From positions 1-64,000 of the forward strand of contig NZ_ATXK01000013.1 of the NCBI RefSeq assembly GCF_000421645.1: DNA of 64,000 nt. Direction: 5' to 3'. Both the position numbers and the translations under genes were made by a program. Below, piece after piece: positions 53,019 through 62,700 of this stretch. The notes under the pieces were generated by a model. That model worked only from the letters and a program-made list of their open reading frames with translations. It was not told the origin of the DNA and made no database searches. The DNA is from Aurantimonas coralicida DSM 14790. GTDB lineage: Bacteria; Pseudomonadota; Alphaproteobacteria; Rhizobiales; Rhizobiaceae. How positions within the stretch are numbered: the first letter of the stretch is position 1; every line of letters begins with the position of its first letter.

Positions 53019-54484
53019 GCGGCCTGACCCTGCATCTCGAAGCTGTTCGACAGGATCTGCTCCTCGGTGATCGCGGCGCCGGTCAGCTCGGCGGCGATGG
53101 CACCGTTGCGATAGACGAAGACGCGGTCGCACAGGCACGTCTCGTCGATCTCGGTCGAATACCAGAGGAAGGTGCGGCCGGCGTCGGCCTCGCGGCGGAT
53201 CATCTCGTAGACCTGGGTCTTGGTGCCGATGTCGACGCCGCGCATCGGGTCGTCCATGACGACGATCGGGGCCTCGGTCGCCAGCGCTCGGGCGAACAGC
53301 ACCTTCTGCTGGTTGCCGCCGGACAGGGACAGGATCGGGTTGTCGATGTCGTCGGTGCGGATGCCGATCTTCTCGCGCCAGTCCTCGGCGAGAGTCCGTT
53401 CGCCGTCGCGGTCGACCATGCCCCGGCGCGTCAGTCGCGGCAGAGCGGCCAGCGTCGCATTGCGCAGGATCGACCACAGCGGAAAGATGCCGTCGCGGCC
53501 TCGGTCGCCGGCGACGAAGACCGCCTGCGGCGCCCGGGCCCGCCAGTTCGAGGTCTGCGACAGGTAGAAGGCAGCCAGCGCTTCGGCCTGGCCGTGGCCG
53601 GCCAGCCCGGCAAGGCCGACGATCTCGCCGCGCCGTGCCTTCAGCCCTTCGGGTGTGGACAGGATGTCGTCGCCCTGCGGCCGCACGCGCTGCGCGGCCT
53701 TTTCGGAGGCGACATGGCCCATCGCCGAGACCAGCGATTGCCGGGTGAAGTGCCCGGCCTCGCGATCGGCGATGACGCGGCCGTCCTTCATCACGGCGAT
53801 CCGGGTCGCCACGTCGAAGACCTCGCCCAGCATGTGGGAGATGAAGATGACCGAGCCGCCCCCGGCGCAGAAGCGGCGGACATGGGCGAGGAGCTGCCCG
53901 GCGATCGAGCCGTCCAGCGAGGAGGTCGGTTCATCCAGAATGACCAGCCGCGCCGGTTCGGCGCCGTCGGCAAAGCCGATCGCCACCTCGACCATCTGGC
54001 GCTCGGTCAGGGTCAGGTCGCCGACGATCGCCTCGGGCTGAATGCGGTGGCCTCTAAAGATCTCGTCGAGGGCGGCCATGACGCGTTGCGCCGCCCGGCC
54101 GCGCCAGCCGCGACCGGTGAGGTCGCGCTGGGAAATGCGAACATTCTCGGCGACGGTCAGGTTGGGGCAGAGCGACAGCTCCTGATGCACGGCGCGCACG
54201 CCGGCCCGGCGCCGCGCGATCTGGCCCGAACCGGTGCTGCCGTCGGCCAGGCCGTATCGGACCGCGCCTTCGCTGGGCTCCAGATTGCCGTTGATCAGAT
54301 TGACCAGGGTCGACTTGCCGGCGCCGTTATGGCCGACGAGAGCGAGGCATTCGCCGCCCGTCACCGTCAGGTCGACCGTGTCGAGAGCCCGGACAGGCCC
54401 GAAGGATTTGCGCGCGTTCTGCAGCGCGACCAGAATGTTCCCCCGGGGGCCGGCTGCCCCCGGAGCGTCACTGCCTGTCGTCAT
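53015..54484 (-). CDS. CUT2-type ABC transporter ATPase (RbsA-like, two domains)
   Basis: This is a 489-residue cytoplasmic ATPase with two fused nucleotide-binding domains. The first has Walker A GHNGAGKST at 51-59, a Q-loop region in VRAVHQELSLCPNLTVAEN, and Walker B LVILDEPTSSLD. The second lacks a normal Walker A, which is typical of the family, but has the ABC signature LSGGNQQK and VVMDDPMRGVDIGTK. ATG 54484 was chosen because earlier in-frame codons overlap the binding-protein gene. It overlaps the next permease by four bases. The system probably imports a pentose, polyol or small acid. Confidence 0.93.
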   Translation of the reverse strand: MTTGSDAPGAAGPRGNILVALQNARKSFGPVRALDTVDLTVTGGECLALVGHNGAGKSTLVNLINGNLEPSEGAVRYGLADGSTGSGQIARRRAGVRAVHQELSLCPNLTVAENVRISQRDLTGRGWRGRAAQRVMAALDEIFRGHRIQPEAIVGDLTLTERQMVEVAIGFADGAEPARLVILDEPTSSLDGSIAGQLLAHVRRFCAGGGSVIFISHMLGEVFDVATRIAVMKDGRVIADREAGHFTRQSLVSAMGHVASEKAAQRVRPQGDDILSTPEGLKARRGEIVGLAGLAGHGQAEALAAFYLSQTSNWRARAPQAVFVAGDRGRDGIFPLWSILRNATLAALPRLTRRGMVDRDGERTLAEDWREKIGIRTDDIDNPILSLSGGNQQKVLFARALATEAPIVVMDDPMRGVDIGTKTQVYEMIRREADAGRTFLWYSTEIDETCLCDRVFVYRNGAIAAELTGAAITEEQILSNSFEMQGQAA

Positions 54485-54495
54485 CGGGTCCGAAC

Positions 54496-55506
54496 TCAGT
54501 TGGTGCCGGCGATCACGCCCTGGGCGTCTTCCAGCGTGTACTCGACATTGGCGACGCCGCCCTCGGGCGTCGTCTTCAGGGCCTCGTCGAGCCCGTCCTG
54601 GTCGATCCGCAGGAACGGCACGGTCAGATCCTTCGGCACCTCCTTGCCGTCGAGGATCTGCTGGGCGACCCAGAAGGCGAGGGTGGACACGCCCGGCGCG
54701 ATCGAGACCGACATGGTCTCGTAGCCATTGGCGTCGCGCTGCTCGGCCCACCAGGTCAGCTCGTCCTGGCGGTTGCCCATGACGATGATCGGCGTCGGCC
54801 GGCCAGCGGCCTCGAAGGCCTGGGCCGCGCCGTAGCCGTCGCCGCCCTGGGTCGCGACGCCGACCACTTCCGGCAGGGACGGCAGCACGCCGGCGACGGC
54901 CTTCTGCGCCACGTCCTGGGCCCAGTCGCCATGCACCGAGCCGACGATCTTGAACTGCGGATTGGCCTCGACGCCGGCATGGATGCCGGACGAGATGGCG
55001 TCGTCGACGAAGACGCCGGCCAGCCCGCGGATCTCGAGCAGATTGCCGCCGTCGGGCAGGCGGCCCTTCAGATAGTCGATCTGGTCGGCGCCCATCTGCT
55101 TGAAGTCGACGGCGATCCGCCAGGCGCAGGGCTCCTCGACGATGCCGTCGAAGGAGACGACGGTGATGCCGGCATCGCAGGCTTCCTTGATGGCGCCGTT
55201 CAGCGCCGTCGGCGACGCCGCATTGATGACGATCGCGTCGTAGCCCTGCAGGATCATGTTCTGGATCTGCGCGGCCTGCTCGGTGGCCTGGTTCTCGGCG
55301 GTGGTGAAGGCGTCGGCTTCGGCGACGATGCCGTCGGCCACGGCCTTGTCGGTCACGGTCTTCCAGCTTTCCAGCATGGCCTGGCGCCAGGAATTGCCGG
55401 CGTAATTGTTGGACAGGGCAATGCGCTTGTCGGCGGTCTCGGCATGGGCGCCGGTCGCGAGCATGATGGTGGCTGCCGATACGGCAGCTTTGAGAAGCCT
55501 CGTCAT
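54496..55506 (-). CDS. CUT2-type ABC transporter substrate-binding protein
   Basis: This is a 336-residue periplasmic receptor of the ribose/galactose family. A signal peptide with cleavage after ATGAHA is followed by ALSNNYAGNSWRQAMLESW and QNMILQGYDAIVINAASPTALN. DAGITVVSFDGIV and PEVVGVATQGGDGYGAAQAFEAAG also fit the fold. TGGGAGGACAAC supplies the ribosome site. It is the first gene of the importer operon, and 11 bases separate it from the ATPase. The ligand is unknown. The presence of a downstream Ldh-type enzyme hints at a hydroxy acid or polyol-derived acid. Confidence 0.92.
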   Translation of the reverse strand: MTRLLKAAVSAATIMLATGAHAETADKRIALSNNYAGNSWRQAMLESWKTVTDKAVADGIVAEADAFTTAENQATEQAAQIQNMILQGYDAIVINAASPTALNGAIKEACDAGITVVSFDGIVEEPCAWRIAVDFKQMGADQIDYLKGRLPDGGNLLEIRGLAGVFVDDAISSGIHAGVEANPQFKIVGSVHGDWAQDVAQKAVAGVLPSLPEVVGVATQGGDGYGAAQAFEAAGRPTPIIVMGNRQDELTWWAEQRDANGYETMSVSIAPGVSTLAFWVAQQILDGKEVPKDLTVPFLRIDQDGLDEALKTTPEGGVANVEYTLEDAQGVIAGTN

Positions 55507-55840
55507 GTTGTCCTCCCAGACGGTGATCAGCCGCACTCTCCCGATGCGGCAAAGCACCGATGAACCGGCGCTTCGGGAAGGTAATCACAGAGTGCGGCGC
55601 ACAAACCAGTGCGATCTGTCGCCGGGCCCCGAAACTTTGCCTTCATTTGCGGATGGCGCGCATGTCTTCCGCCTCTCAGGGCTGTCATAATACCGCATGA
55701 CAGTCCGGGACGAATCGTATCGTATGCGCTGCGCTGCGGGGCACGACGCGCGCCATGACCGGCGGCGCATGCGGCGGCGGTTCGGGGGGATCGATGACGA
55801 ACGGGGCGACAGTCGGACATGCCGGGCCGTGGCGGATCGC
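55507..55840. other. divergent intergenic region between the ABC importer and the SDR gene
   Basis: I see no supportable gene. The stretch contains the perfect CTGTCAT/ATGACAG inverted repeat (55682-55703) and AT-richer patches that could hold promoters for both flanking units. A frame open from 55697 upstream of the SDR is His/Arg-rich and begins inside the repeat, so I do not use it. Confidence 0.45.
55682..55703. promoter_or_regulatory. CTGTCAT-N8-ATGACAG inverted repeat, candidate operator
   Basis: This is a perfect 7-bp palindrome with an eight-base spacer, between the divergent CUT2 importer and SDR genes. No regulator gene adjoins this pair, so the cognate factor is unknown. Confidence 0.45.
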
Positions 55841-56632
55841 GTGACGCTGCAAGCCGCATCACGCCCCGTGCCCGGCCTGTTTTCGCTCGACGGGCAGGTG
55901 GCGCTGGTCACCGGCGCAAGCCGCGGGCTCGGGCTGGAGGTCGCGCGGGCCATGGCCGAGGCGGGGGCCCGGGTCGTTCTGGCCGGCCGCGACCGGTCGC
56001 GCCTCGAGGCGGCGGCGGGCAGCATCAGCGGCACCGCGCATGAGCCGGTCGTTGCCGATTTCGATTTCACCGATACCGATGCGACGCGCGCGGCGCTGCG
56101 CCGAATCCATGCGGACGCCGGTAGGCTGGACATTCTCGTGCACAATGCCGGGGCCCGCGACCGCAAGCCGCTGGCGGAGTTTTCCGATGCCGACATCCGT
56201 GCGCTCATCGACACCAATCTGACCGCCGGCATCGTCCTTGCTCGCGAGGCGGCGGCGCTGATGGTGCCGCAGGTCCATGGCCGGCTGATCATGATGACGT
56301 CGATCGCCGGCCATGTCGCCCGCGCCAACGATGCCGTCTATACGGCCTCCAAGCACGGGCTCACCGGTCTGGTGCGGGCGCTGGCGGCCGAATACGGCCG
56401 GCATGGCATCACCAGCAACGCGATCGCGCCGGGCGGCTTTGCGACGGAAGCCAATGCCGATCTGATCGCCGATCCGAAGGCCGCGGAGCATTTCGCCGGC
56501 CGGTCATTGATCGGGCGCTGGGGACAGCCACCGGAGATCGCCGGCGCGGCGGTGTTCCTGGCCTCGCCCGCGGCATCCTACGTCACGGGGCATGTCCTCG
56601 TGGTGGACGGCGGCCTGACGACGGCGATGTGA
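55841..56632 (+). CDS. short-chain dehydrogenase/reductase (SDR)
   Basis: This is an NAD(P)-dependent oxidoreductase of the classical SDR family, 263 residues from the GTG at 55841. The nucleotide motif GASRGLG lies at 25-31, HNAG at 101-104, and the catalytic Ser154, Tyr167 and Lys171 (YTASK) are in place. The C-terminal [14 protein letters not shown] is typical. Upstream codons, open to 55697, are composition-biased, so the GTG or a neighbour (GTG 55829) is the likely start. The gene lies 77 bases before the DctP-type receptor on the same strand. The substrate is unknown. Confidence 0.88.
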   Translation: MTLQAASRPVPGLFSLDGQVALVTGASRGLGLEVARAMAEAGARVVLAGRDRSRLEAAAGSISGTAHEPVVADFDFTDTDATRAALRRIHADAGRLDILVHNAGARDRKPLAEFSDADIRALIDTNLTAGIVLAREAAALMVPQVHGRLIMMTSIAGHVARANDAVYTASKHGLTGLVRALAAEYGRHGITSNAIAPGGFATEANADLIADPKAAEHFAGRSLIGRWGQPPEIAGAAVFLASPAASYVTGHVLVVDGGLTTAM

Positions 56633-56709
56633 ACATGCGGCGCGGCGCCAGGCGCACGCGCCGGGGAGGCGCCCGGACCCATCCGGGCCACCGAAACGGG
56701 GGAAGAGTA

Positions 56710-57801
56710 ATGGACCGCAGAAACTTCATCGCGACGGCCGGACTGGGCGCCGTCGGCAGTTCGCTCGCCGCACCGGCGCTGGCGCAGTCGCAGCCGGAGG
56801 TGATCTGGCGCCTGCAATCGAGCTATCCGAAATCGCTGAACACGATCTACGGCGCGGCTGATTCCTTCGCCAAGGCCGTGACCGAGGCGACGGACGGTCG
56901 CTTCCAGATCCAGGTCTTTGCCGCCGGCGAGATCATTCCGCCGCTGAGCATCGTCGACGGCGTCCAGCGCGGCACCGTCGAGATGGGCCAGACCGGCTCC
57001 TATTTCTATATCGGCCAGGACCCGGCCTTCGCCTTCGGCACCTGCATTCCGTTCGGCCCGAATGCCCGCCAGCAGAATGGCTGGTTCTACGAGGGCGGCG
57101 GCAACGACCTCTTCAACGAGTTCTGCGCGACCTACGATCTGGTGCATTTCCCGGCCGGCAACACCGGCACCCAGATGGGCGGCTGGTTCCGCAAGGAGAT
57201 CAACAGCGCCGAGGATCTGAAGGGGCTGAAGATGCGGATCGGCGGTCTCGCCGGCAACGTCCTGCAGCGGCTCGGCCTTGTGCCCACGCAGATCGCGGCG
57301 GGCGACATCTACCCCTCGCTGGAGCGCGGGACCATTGACGCCGCCGAATTCGTCGGCCCGCAGGACGACCAGAATCTTGGCCTGTCGAAGATCGCGCCCT
57401 TCTATTACTTCCCGGGCTTCTGGGAGGGCGCGGCGTCGCTCAGCTTCTTCATCAATCTGGAAAAGTGGAACGCGCTGCCGGCCAGCTACCAGTCGATCGT
57501 GCGGACGGCGGCGATGGCCGCCGGCACCGAGATGACGGCGAAATACGACGTCCAGAACCCGATCGCCCTCGCTCGTCTGCTGTCCGAGGGCACGCAATTG
57601 CGCGCCTTCCCGCAGGACGTCCTGCAGAAGAGCTACGCAGCGGCCAGGGAGGTCTATGCGGAGCTTGGCGAGAAGAGCCCGGCCTTCAAGAAGCTGCTCG
57701 ACCACCAGATGGAATATCGCGACCGGACCTACCAGTGGTGGCGGATCTCCGACTACAGCTACGACACGCTGATGCTGCGCGCCGCGCAGGAACAATGGTG
57801 A
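56710..57801 (+). CDS. TRAP transporter DctP-type binding protein without adjacent permease
   Basis: This is a 363-residue periplasmic receptor of the DctP family. The N-terminus MDRRNFIATAGLGAVG followed by APALAQ resembles a Tat-dependent signal, as in many alphaproteobacterial DctP proteins. Family blocks are WRLQSSYPKSLNTIYGAAD, KGLKMRIGGLAGNVL, GTIDAAEFVGPQDDQNLGL and FYYFPGFWEGAASLSFFINL. GGGGGAAGAG precedes the ATG. No DctQ or DctM gene lies nearby, so it must use a permease encoded elsewhere or be a relic. Members of this branch bind keto acids or sulfonates. Confidence 0.9.
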   Translation: MDRRNFIATAGLGAVGSSLAAPALAQSQPEVIWRLQSSYPKSLNTIYGAADSFAKAVTEATDGRFQIQVFAAGEIIPPLSIVDGVQRGTVEMGQTGSYFYIGQDPAFAFGTCIPFGPNARQQNGWFYEGGGNDLFNEFCATYDLVHFPAGNTGTQMGGWFRKEINSAEDLKGLKMRIGGLAGNVLQRLGLVPTQIAAGDIYPSLERGTIDAAEFVGPQDDQNLGLSKIAPFYYFPGFWEGAASLSFFINLEKWNALPASYQSIVRTAAMAAGTEMTAKYDVQNPIALARLLSEGTQLRAFPQDVLQKSYAAAREVYAELGEKSPAFKKLLDHQMEYRDRTYQWWRISDYSYDTLMLRAAQEQW

Positions 57802-57829
57802 GCGACGCCGCCTGAACGATCAGATCCCG

Positions 57830-57857
57830 GGGCGGCGAGGTTTCGGCCTTGCCGCCC
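57830..57857 (+). terminator. hairpin after the DctP-type gene
   Basis: GGGCGGCGAGG pairs with CCTTGCCGCCC across a TTTCGG loop, with one G-U pair. It lies between the DctP-type stop and the convergent glutaredoxin-MauE gene. Confidence 0.5.
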
Positions 57858-57879
57858 TCCGATTGCAGTGCCCCGGAGC

Positions 57880-58650
57880 TCAGCCCCACAGCATCATGCG
57901 CAGGGGCATCCAAAGGCCCATGCCGATCATCACGAGGTTCTCGGTCAGCGACACGAAGCCCAAAGGCACGTTCGAGCCGCCGCCGGCGCAGGCGCATTTG
58001 AGTTCGCGCTTCTGCACATAGACCGCATAGAAGACCGACACGGCGCCGATCGTCCCGATGATCAGCGCGATCGGCGCCGACAGCCAGGTGAGGGTGCCGG
58101 CGATCATCAGCACGCCGGCCAGCGTCTCGCCGAACGGGTAGATCTTGCTGTAGCGCACCCATCGCTTCGCCAGGAGGTCGTAGTTCAGGAACATGGTCGA
58201 GAAGCTTTCGACGTCCTGCAGCTTCTGGATGCCGAGCAGGCACATGGAGATGGCGAAGAACCACTCGATCGCCCGCACGGTGAAGAGCGTCTCATAGGCA
58301 GCGAAGGAGACCGCCAGCGCCATCAGGAAGGCGACCGAGAAGATGGCGATCACCGGCTGGTAGGTGGTCTCGTCCTCAGACTGGACCGACTTGCCGAAAT
58401 GTTCGCGCAGGTCCGTGTAGCCGCCGACGCGCTCGCCGCCGATGAAGGCCTGCGGCGTCGTCTCGACGCCATGCTTCGCCTTGAAGGCGTCGGTCTCCTC
58501 GCGGGTGGTCAGCCAGTTGTCGTCGACCGCGAACCCTTCGCGCTCGAGAAGGTCCTTCGACTTCAGCCCGTAGGGGCAGACATGCTCCTCCATGACCATC
58601 CGGTAGAGGACGGCCGACGAATTGCTGTCGTTCGCTGCGGCGTTGCTCAT
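57880..58650 (-). CDS. glutaredoxin-MauE-like membrane fusion protein
   Basis: This is a 256-residue two-domain protein. Residues ~14-90 form a glutaredoxin-like thioredoxin fold with VCPYGLKSKDLLE, giving Cys25 but Gly28 where the second Cys of CPYC should be. The cis-Pro segment is TTPQAFIGGERVGGYTDLREHFG. From about residue 97, several membrane spans follow (IAIFSVAFLMALAVSFAAYE, IEWFFAISMCLLGIQKL, SAPIALIIGTIGAVSVFYAVYV), with KCACAGGGSNVPLG between the last ones, as in MauE/DoxX-like proteins. A thiol-handling role such as glutathione-dependent reduction at the membrane is likely. It stands alone on the minus strand before the response regulator. Confidence 0.8.
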   Translation of the reverse strand: MSNAAANDSNSSAVLYRMVMEEHVCPYGLKSKDLLEREGFAVDDNWLTTREETDAFKAKHGVETTPQAFIGGERVGGYTDLREHFGKSVQSEDETTYQPVIAIFSVAFLMALAVSFAAYETLFTVRAIEWFFAISMCLLGIQKLQDVESFSTMFLNYDLLAKRWVRYSKIYPFGETLAGVLMIAGTLTWLSAPIALIIGTIGAVSVFYAVYVQKRELKCACAGGGSNVPLGFVSLTENLVMIGMGLWMPLRMMLWG

Positions 58651-58831
58651 GCTCCATCGTCCTTCCTGCGGCGTCCCGCGCGCCACCTTGCCGTTGCCTC
58701 TTGGCCAAGGAGTTGCGAGCGCAGAAGTTCCCGCAGGAACCGCGCGGGATGCCGGACCTGCCGGAATCTTGCCTGGGGCAGGGTGAAGAAATTTGGTGCC
58801 TGCGGTACCGGCCGTTCTTGCCGGCGGGCGG

Positions 58832-59731
58832 TCAGACGAATTCGCGGATCTGTTCCATGGCGATCGCGGTGGCGGCCGAGCGGTTCTCGACGCCGAGCTT
58901 GCGGAAAACCGTCTCCAGATGCTTGTTCACCGTCCGCACGCTCAGCTTGAGGATGTCGGCGATGTCCTGGTTCGACTTGCCGCGCGACAGCCACAGCAGC
59001 ACCTCGGCCTCGCGCGGCGAGATCGGCAGTTTCGCATTGAGGGACGCGATCAGCGTCGCGTCGCTGGCGACCTGCGAGACCCGCAGCAGGAATTCGCCGT
59101 CCCCCGCCTCGCCCAGAAAGGCGAAGCTCAGGCCGGTGCCGATCTCCGTTGCGGTCGCGCGGCCTTCGCGCAGGCTGGCGAGGATGGTCTTCAGGACGCT
59201 CGCGGGGATCGGCCCCTCGGCGGCTTCCAGAATGTGGCGGCGGGCCCATGGCGTCGTCCAGAGAACCTCGCCCGACGCGTCGATGGCGAAGAGATGCCGG
59301 CCGGCGCTGTCGAGGGCGAGCCGGGCCGAGCGGGTCTTGCGGGCATTCGCCTGGTGGACGCGCATGCGGGCGAAGACCTGCTCGATGACGACAGGCTTGG
59401 TGACGTAGTCGACCCCGCCGGCCTCGAAGGCCTCGAGCACGTGCTCGGTCTCGCTGAGCCCGGTCATGAAGATCACCGGAATGTCGGCCAGACGGCTGTC
59501 GGCCTTGATCTGCCGGGTGGTCTCGAACCCGTCGGTGCCGGGCATGACGGCATCCATCAGGATGATGTCCGGGATCGCCCGGCGGGCAATGGCGAGTGCC
59601 CGCGACCCGCTGGCGGCCACGAGCACGGTCATGCCCTCGTCCTCCAGCGCGGTGCGCAACAGGCTGATCGTGTCGGGCGAATCGTCGACCACCAGGACGG
59701 TGGTGCGGTGGCCGCCGCGTTCCGCGTTCAT
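58832..59731 (-). CDS. LuxR/NarL-type response regulator
   Basis: This is a 299-residue two-component regulator. The receiver domain has acidic D16-D17 in LVVDDS, the phosphoacceptor Asp60 in ILMDAVMPG, and the Lys in YVTKPVV. A middle PAS-like region follows (HLFAIDASGEVLWTTPWARRH). The C-terminal LuxR HTH (about 236-297) contains SPREAEVLLWLSRGKSNQDIADIL. The ATG overlaps the kinase stop by four bases (59728-59731), making the two a cognate pair. The target is probably the urt promoter, which holds a suitable inverted repeat. Confidence 0.93.
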   Translation of the reverse strand: MNAERGGHRTTVLVVDDSPDTISLLRTALEDEGMTVLVAASGSRALAIARRAIPDIILMDAVMPGTDGFETTRQIKADSRLADIPVIFMTGLSETEHVLEAFEAGGVDYVTKPVVIEQVFARMRVHQANARKTRSARLALDSAGRHLFAIDASGEVLWTTPWARRHILEAAEGPIPASVLKTILASLREGRATATEIGTGLSFAFLGEAGDGEFLLRVSQVASDATLIASLNAKLPISPREAEVLLWLSRGKSNQDIADILKLSVRTVNKHLETVFRKLGVENRSAATAIAMEQIREFV

Positions 59732-62700
59732 CGCCCGCCTCCCGCCAGAAGCGTTTCGACGGCATCGAAATCCATCCGCTCGACGGCGAGGCGGAGCTGG
59801 GCGACGCCGGCCGCGGCGCCCGGGTCGCGGCGGGCGATCTCGTCCAGCTTGGCGTTGATCCCCCGCACATGGCCAATCTCCACCAGCGCCTGCAGGTCGC
59901 TACGGTCGATCTCCGCAAGGGCGCCGAAGTCGTCGACACCGTCGCTTTCGCCGGACACCGGAGCCGGTGCGACCGGCGCGTCGCCTGCCGGTTCGTCGTC
60001 ATGCAGCCATTCGAGACCCAGCGTGCGGGCGATGGTGTCGAGCAGGGTGTCGATCACCAGCGGCTTGGACACCCAGTCGGCGATCGGTCCGGTGATCGAC
60101 TGGGGCCGGGCGTCGGCCGACAGCATGACGATCCGGCTCGCGATCCCGTCCGCGGCAATGCGCTCGGCGACCTCCCAGCCGCTCTGGCCGGGCATGCTGA
60201 CGTCGAGAATGACGAGGTCGGGCTCGGCGAGCCGGGCCATGCGCAGGCCGGTCTCGCCGCCATCGGCGGTCAGGACGGTAAAGCCGATCGGTGTCAGGAT
60301 TTCCTCGACCAGCTGCCGGTGCACCGGCTCGTCGTCGACGACGAGCACGGTCCGGCGTTCGCCGCGATAGCCGGTGACCTCCCGGCGCTGGGCCACGACC
60401 CCGACGGGGGCGACGACGGTCGCCAGCATCAGCCGGACCGTGAAGGTGCTGCCGACACCGAGCGTCGAGGCCAGCCGGACGTCGCCGCCCAGGATCTCGG
60501 CGAGCAGCTTGGTGATGGTGAGGCCGAGCCCCATGCCGGGCACCGGCCGCGCGGCGCCGTCCTCGATGCGCTCGAAGGGCTCGAAAACGCGCTCGACATG
60601 TTCCTCGGCGATCCCCGGTCCGGTGTCGGAGATGGCGAATTCGGCGATCTGGCTGCGATAGCGCACCGTCAGGGTCACCTGGCCCTCGCGGGTGAACTTG
60701 ATGGCGTTCGACAGGAGATTGATCAGGATCTGCCGGGTGCGCTTGGCGTCGCCGCGCACGATGTCCGGCAGGGCCCCCTCGACCCTGTAGACGAAGCCGA
60801 TGCCGGCATTGCCGGCCTGCAGGCGGAACATCTCGACGATCTGCGACAGAAGCGGGCCGAGGGCGAATTCGTCGCGGTAGATCTCCAGCTTGCCGGCCTC
60901 GATGCGGGAAATGTCGAGCAGGCCGTCGATCAGCCCGGCCAGATGCTCGCCGCTGCGGCGGATCACCTTGACGCCCTCGCGGCGTTTTTCGGGGATGGCC
61001 GTATCCTTGTCGAGAATCTGGGCGAAGCCGAGCAGCGAATTGAGCGGCGTGCGCAATTCGTGGCTCATGCCGACGACGAAGCGGGTCTTGGCGAGGCTCG
61101 CGGCCTCGGCCTTTTCCTTGGCCCGCTGCAGCTCGGCGTCGGTGATGCGATGCGCCTCGATCTCGCGGGTCAGAAGCCCGGTCTGGTGCCGCGTCTCCTC
61201 GAGCGCGACGCGGCGGCTTTCATGGGCGAGGACGAAGACCCAGGAGGCGATGCCGATGAAGATGATCAGGATGACGAAGACCTGCGCCAGCACCATGGCC
61301 GCGGTGGACGGATCGGCCGAGCGGGTCAGGGTCGCCTGCAGGTAGATCAGCGACAGGGCGGCGGCGCTGAAGCCGATCAGGGTCAGGAAGATCGCCAGAT
61401 AATGGCCGCGGGCGGAATCGGCGAAGGCGGCGAGGCGGGTGGAGACGTTGCGCGCCAGCCCGTCGACGATCTGTTCGCGGGCCCGGCTGCCGGTCTTGCA
61501 CAGGTCGTTGCAGCGCGCGTCGAGCGTGCAGCAGAGCGAGCAGATCGGCCCGGCATAGGCCGGACAGGAGGCCATGTCCTCGCGCTCGAATTCGTGCTCG
61601 CAGATGCAGCAGGCCAGCGTCGGCAGACCGGCCCAGTCGTCGCGTGCCCTGCGGGCCAGATAATAGCGGCCGTCGGTGGCATAGGCGATGGCCGGAGCCG
61701 CGACGAAGGCGGCGATCAGCGTCACGAACACCGACAGGGCGGCCAGGAGCTCGCCGAACAGGCCCACATGGGCGAGGGCGCCAAGGATGATGCCGGTGCC
61801 CATGGCGCCGAAGCCGACCGGGTTGATGTCGTAGAGATGCGCCCGCTTGAACTCGATATGGGCCGGCGACAGGCCGAGCGGCTTGTTGACGACGAGATCG
61901 GCGACGAGGGGCGCAACCCAGGCGACGGCAAGGATCGCGTAGAGCGCCAGGATTTCCTCCAGCGCCTGCAGGATGCCCATCTCCATCAACAGGACCGCTA
62001 TCGCGACGTTGAAGATCACCCAGACGACGCGGCCCGGATGGCTGTGGGTGAGCCGGGAGAAGAAGTTCGACCAGGCGATCGAGCCGGCATAGGCGTTGGT
62101 GACGTTGATCTTCATCTGGGCGATGACGACGAACAGGCCGGTGATCCACAGCGCCGCGGTCGCGTCCGGGATGATCGCCTCATAGGCGGTCAGATACATC
62201 ACCGTGGGATGATGGGCCTCGGCGATCGACAGGCCCTGTCCGACCACGAAGACCGCCAGCATCGAGCCGGCGAGTATCTTCAGCGTGCCGACGACGATCC
62301 AGCCGGGGCCGCCGGCGATCAGCGCGGTCCACCATGCGGCGCTCCGGCCGGCCCGGCGCCGCGGCATGAAGCGCAGGAAGTCGACCTGTTCGCCGAGCTG
62401 CGCGGTCAAAGCGAAGAGGATCGCCGTCGCGCCGCCGAACAGCAGGATGTCGAAGCTGCCGTCGCCGCGGGTGCCGGTATAGGCTGCCCATTCGGCGTCG
62501 GGCAGGCCGCCGGCCAGCGCGAGGGCGACGAAGGGGGCGACGTTGAGCAGCACCCAGATCGGCTGGGTGATCGTCTGGAAGCGGCTGATCAGGGCGATGC
62601 CGTGGGTCACGATGGGGATGACGGCGACGGCGCAGACGATGTAGCCGGCCCATAGCGGCAGGCCGATGGTCATCTTCAGCGCCATCGCCATGATCGCCGC

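Noticed and set aside
59869-62655. 928-codon open frame antisense to the histidine kinase
   Set aside because: It shows composition-biased D/G/Q-rich translation with no domain, and lies entirely within the kinase gene.
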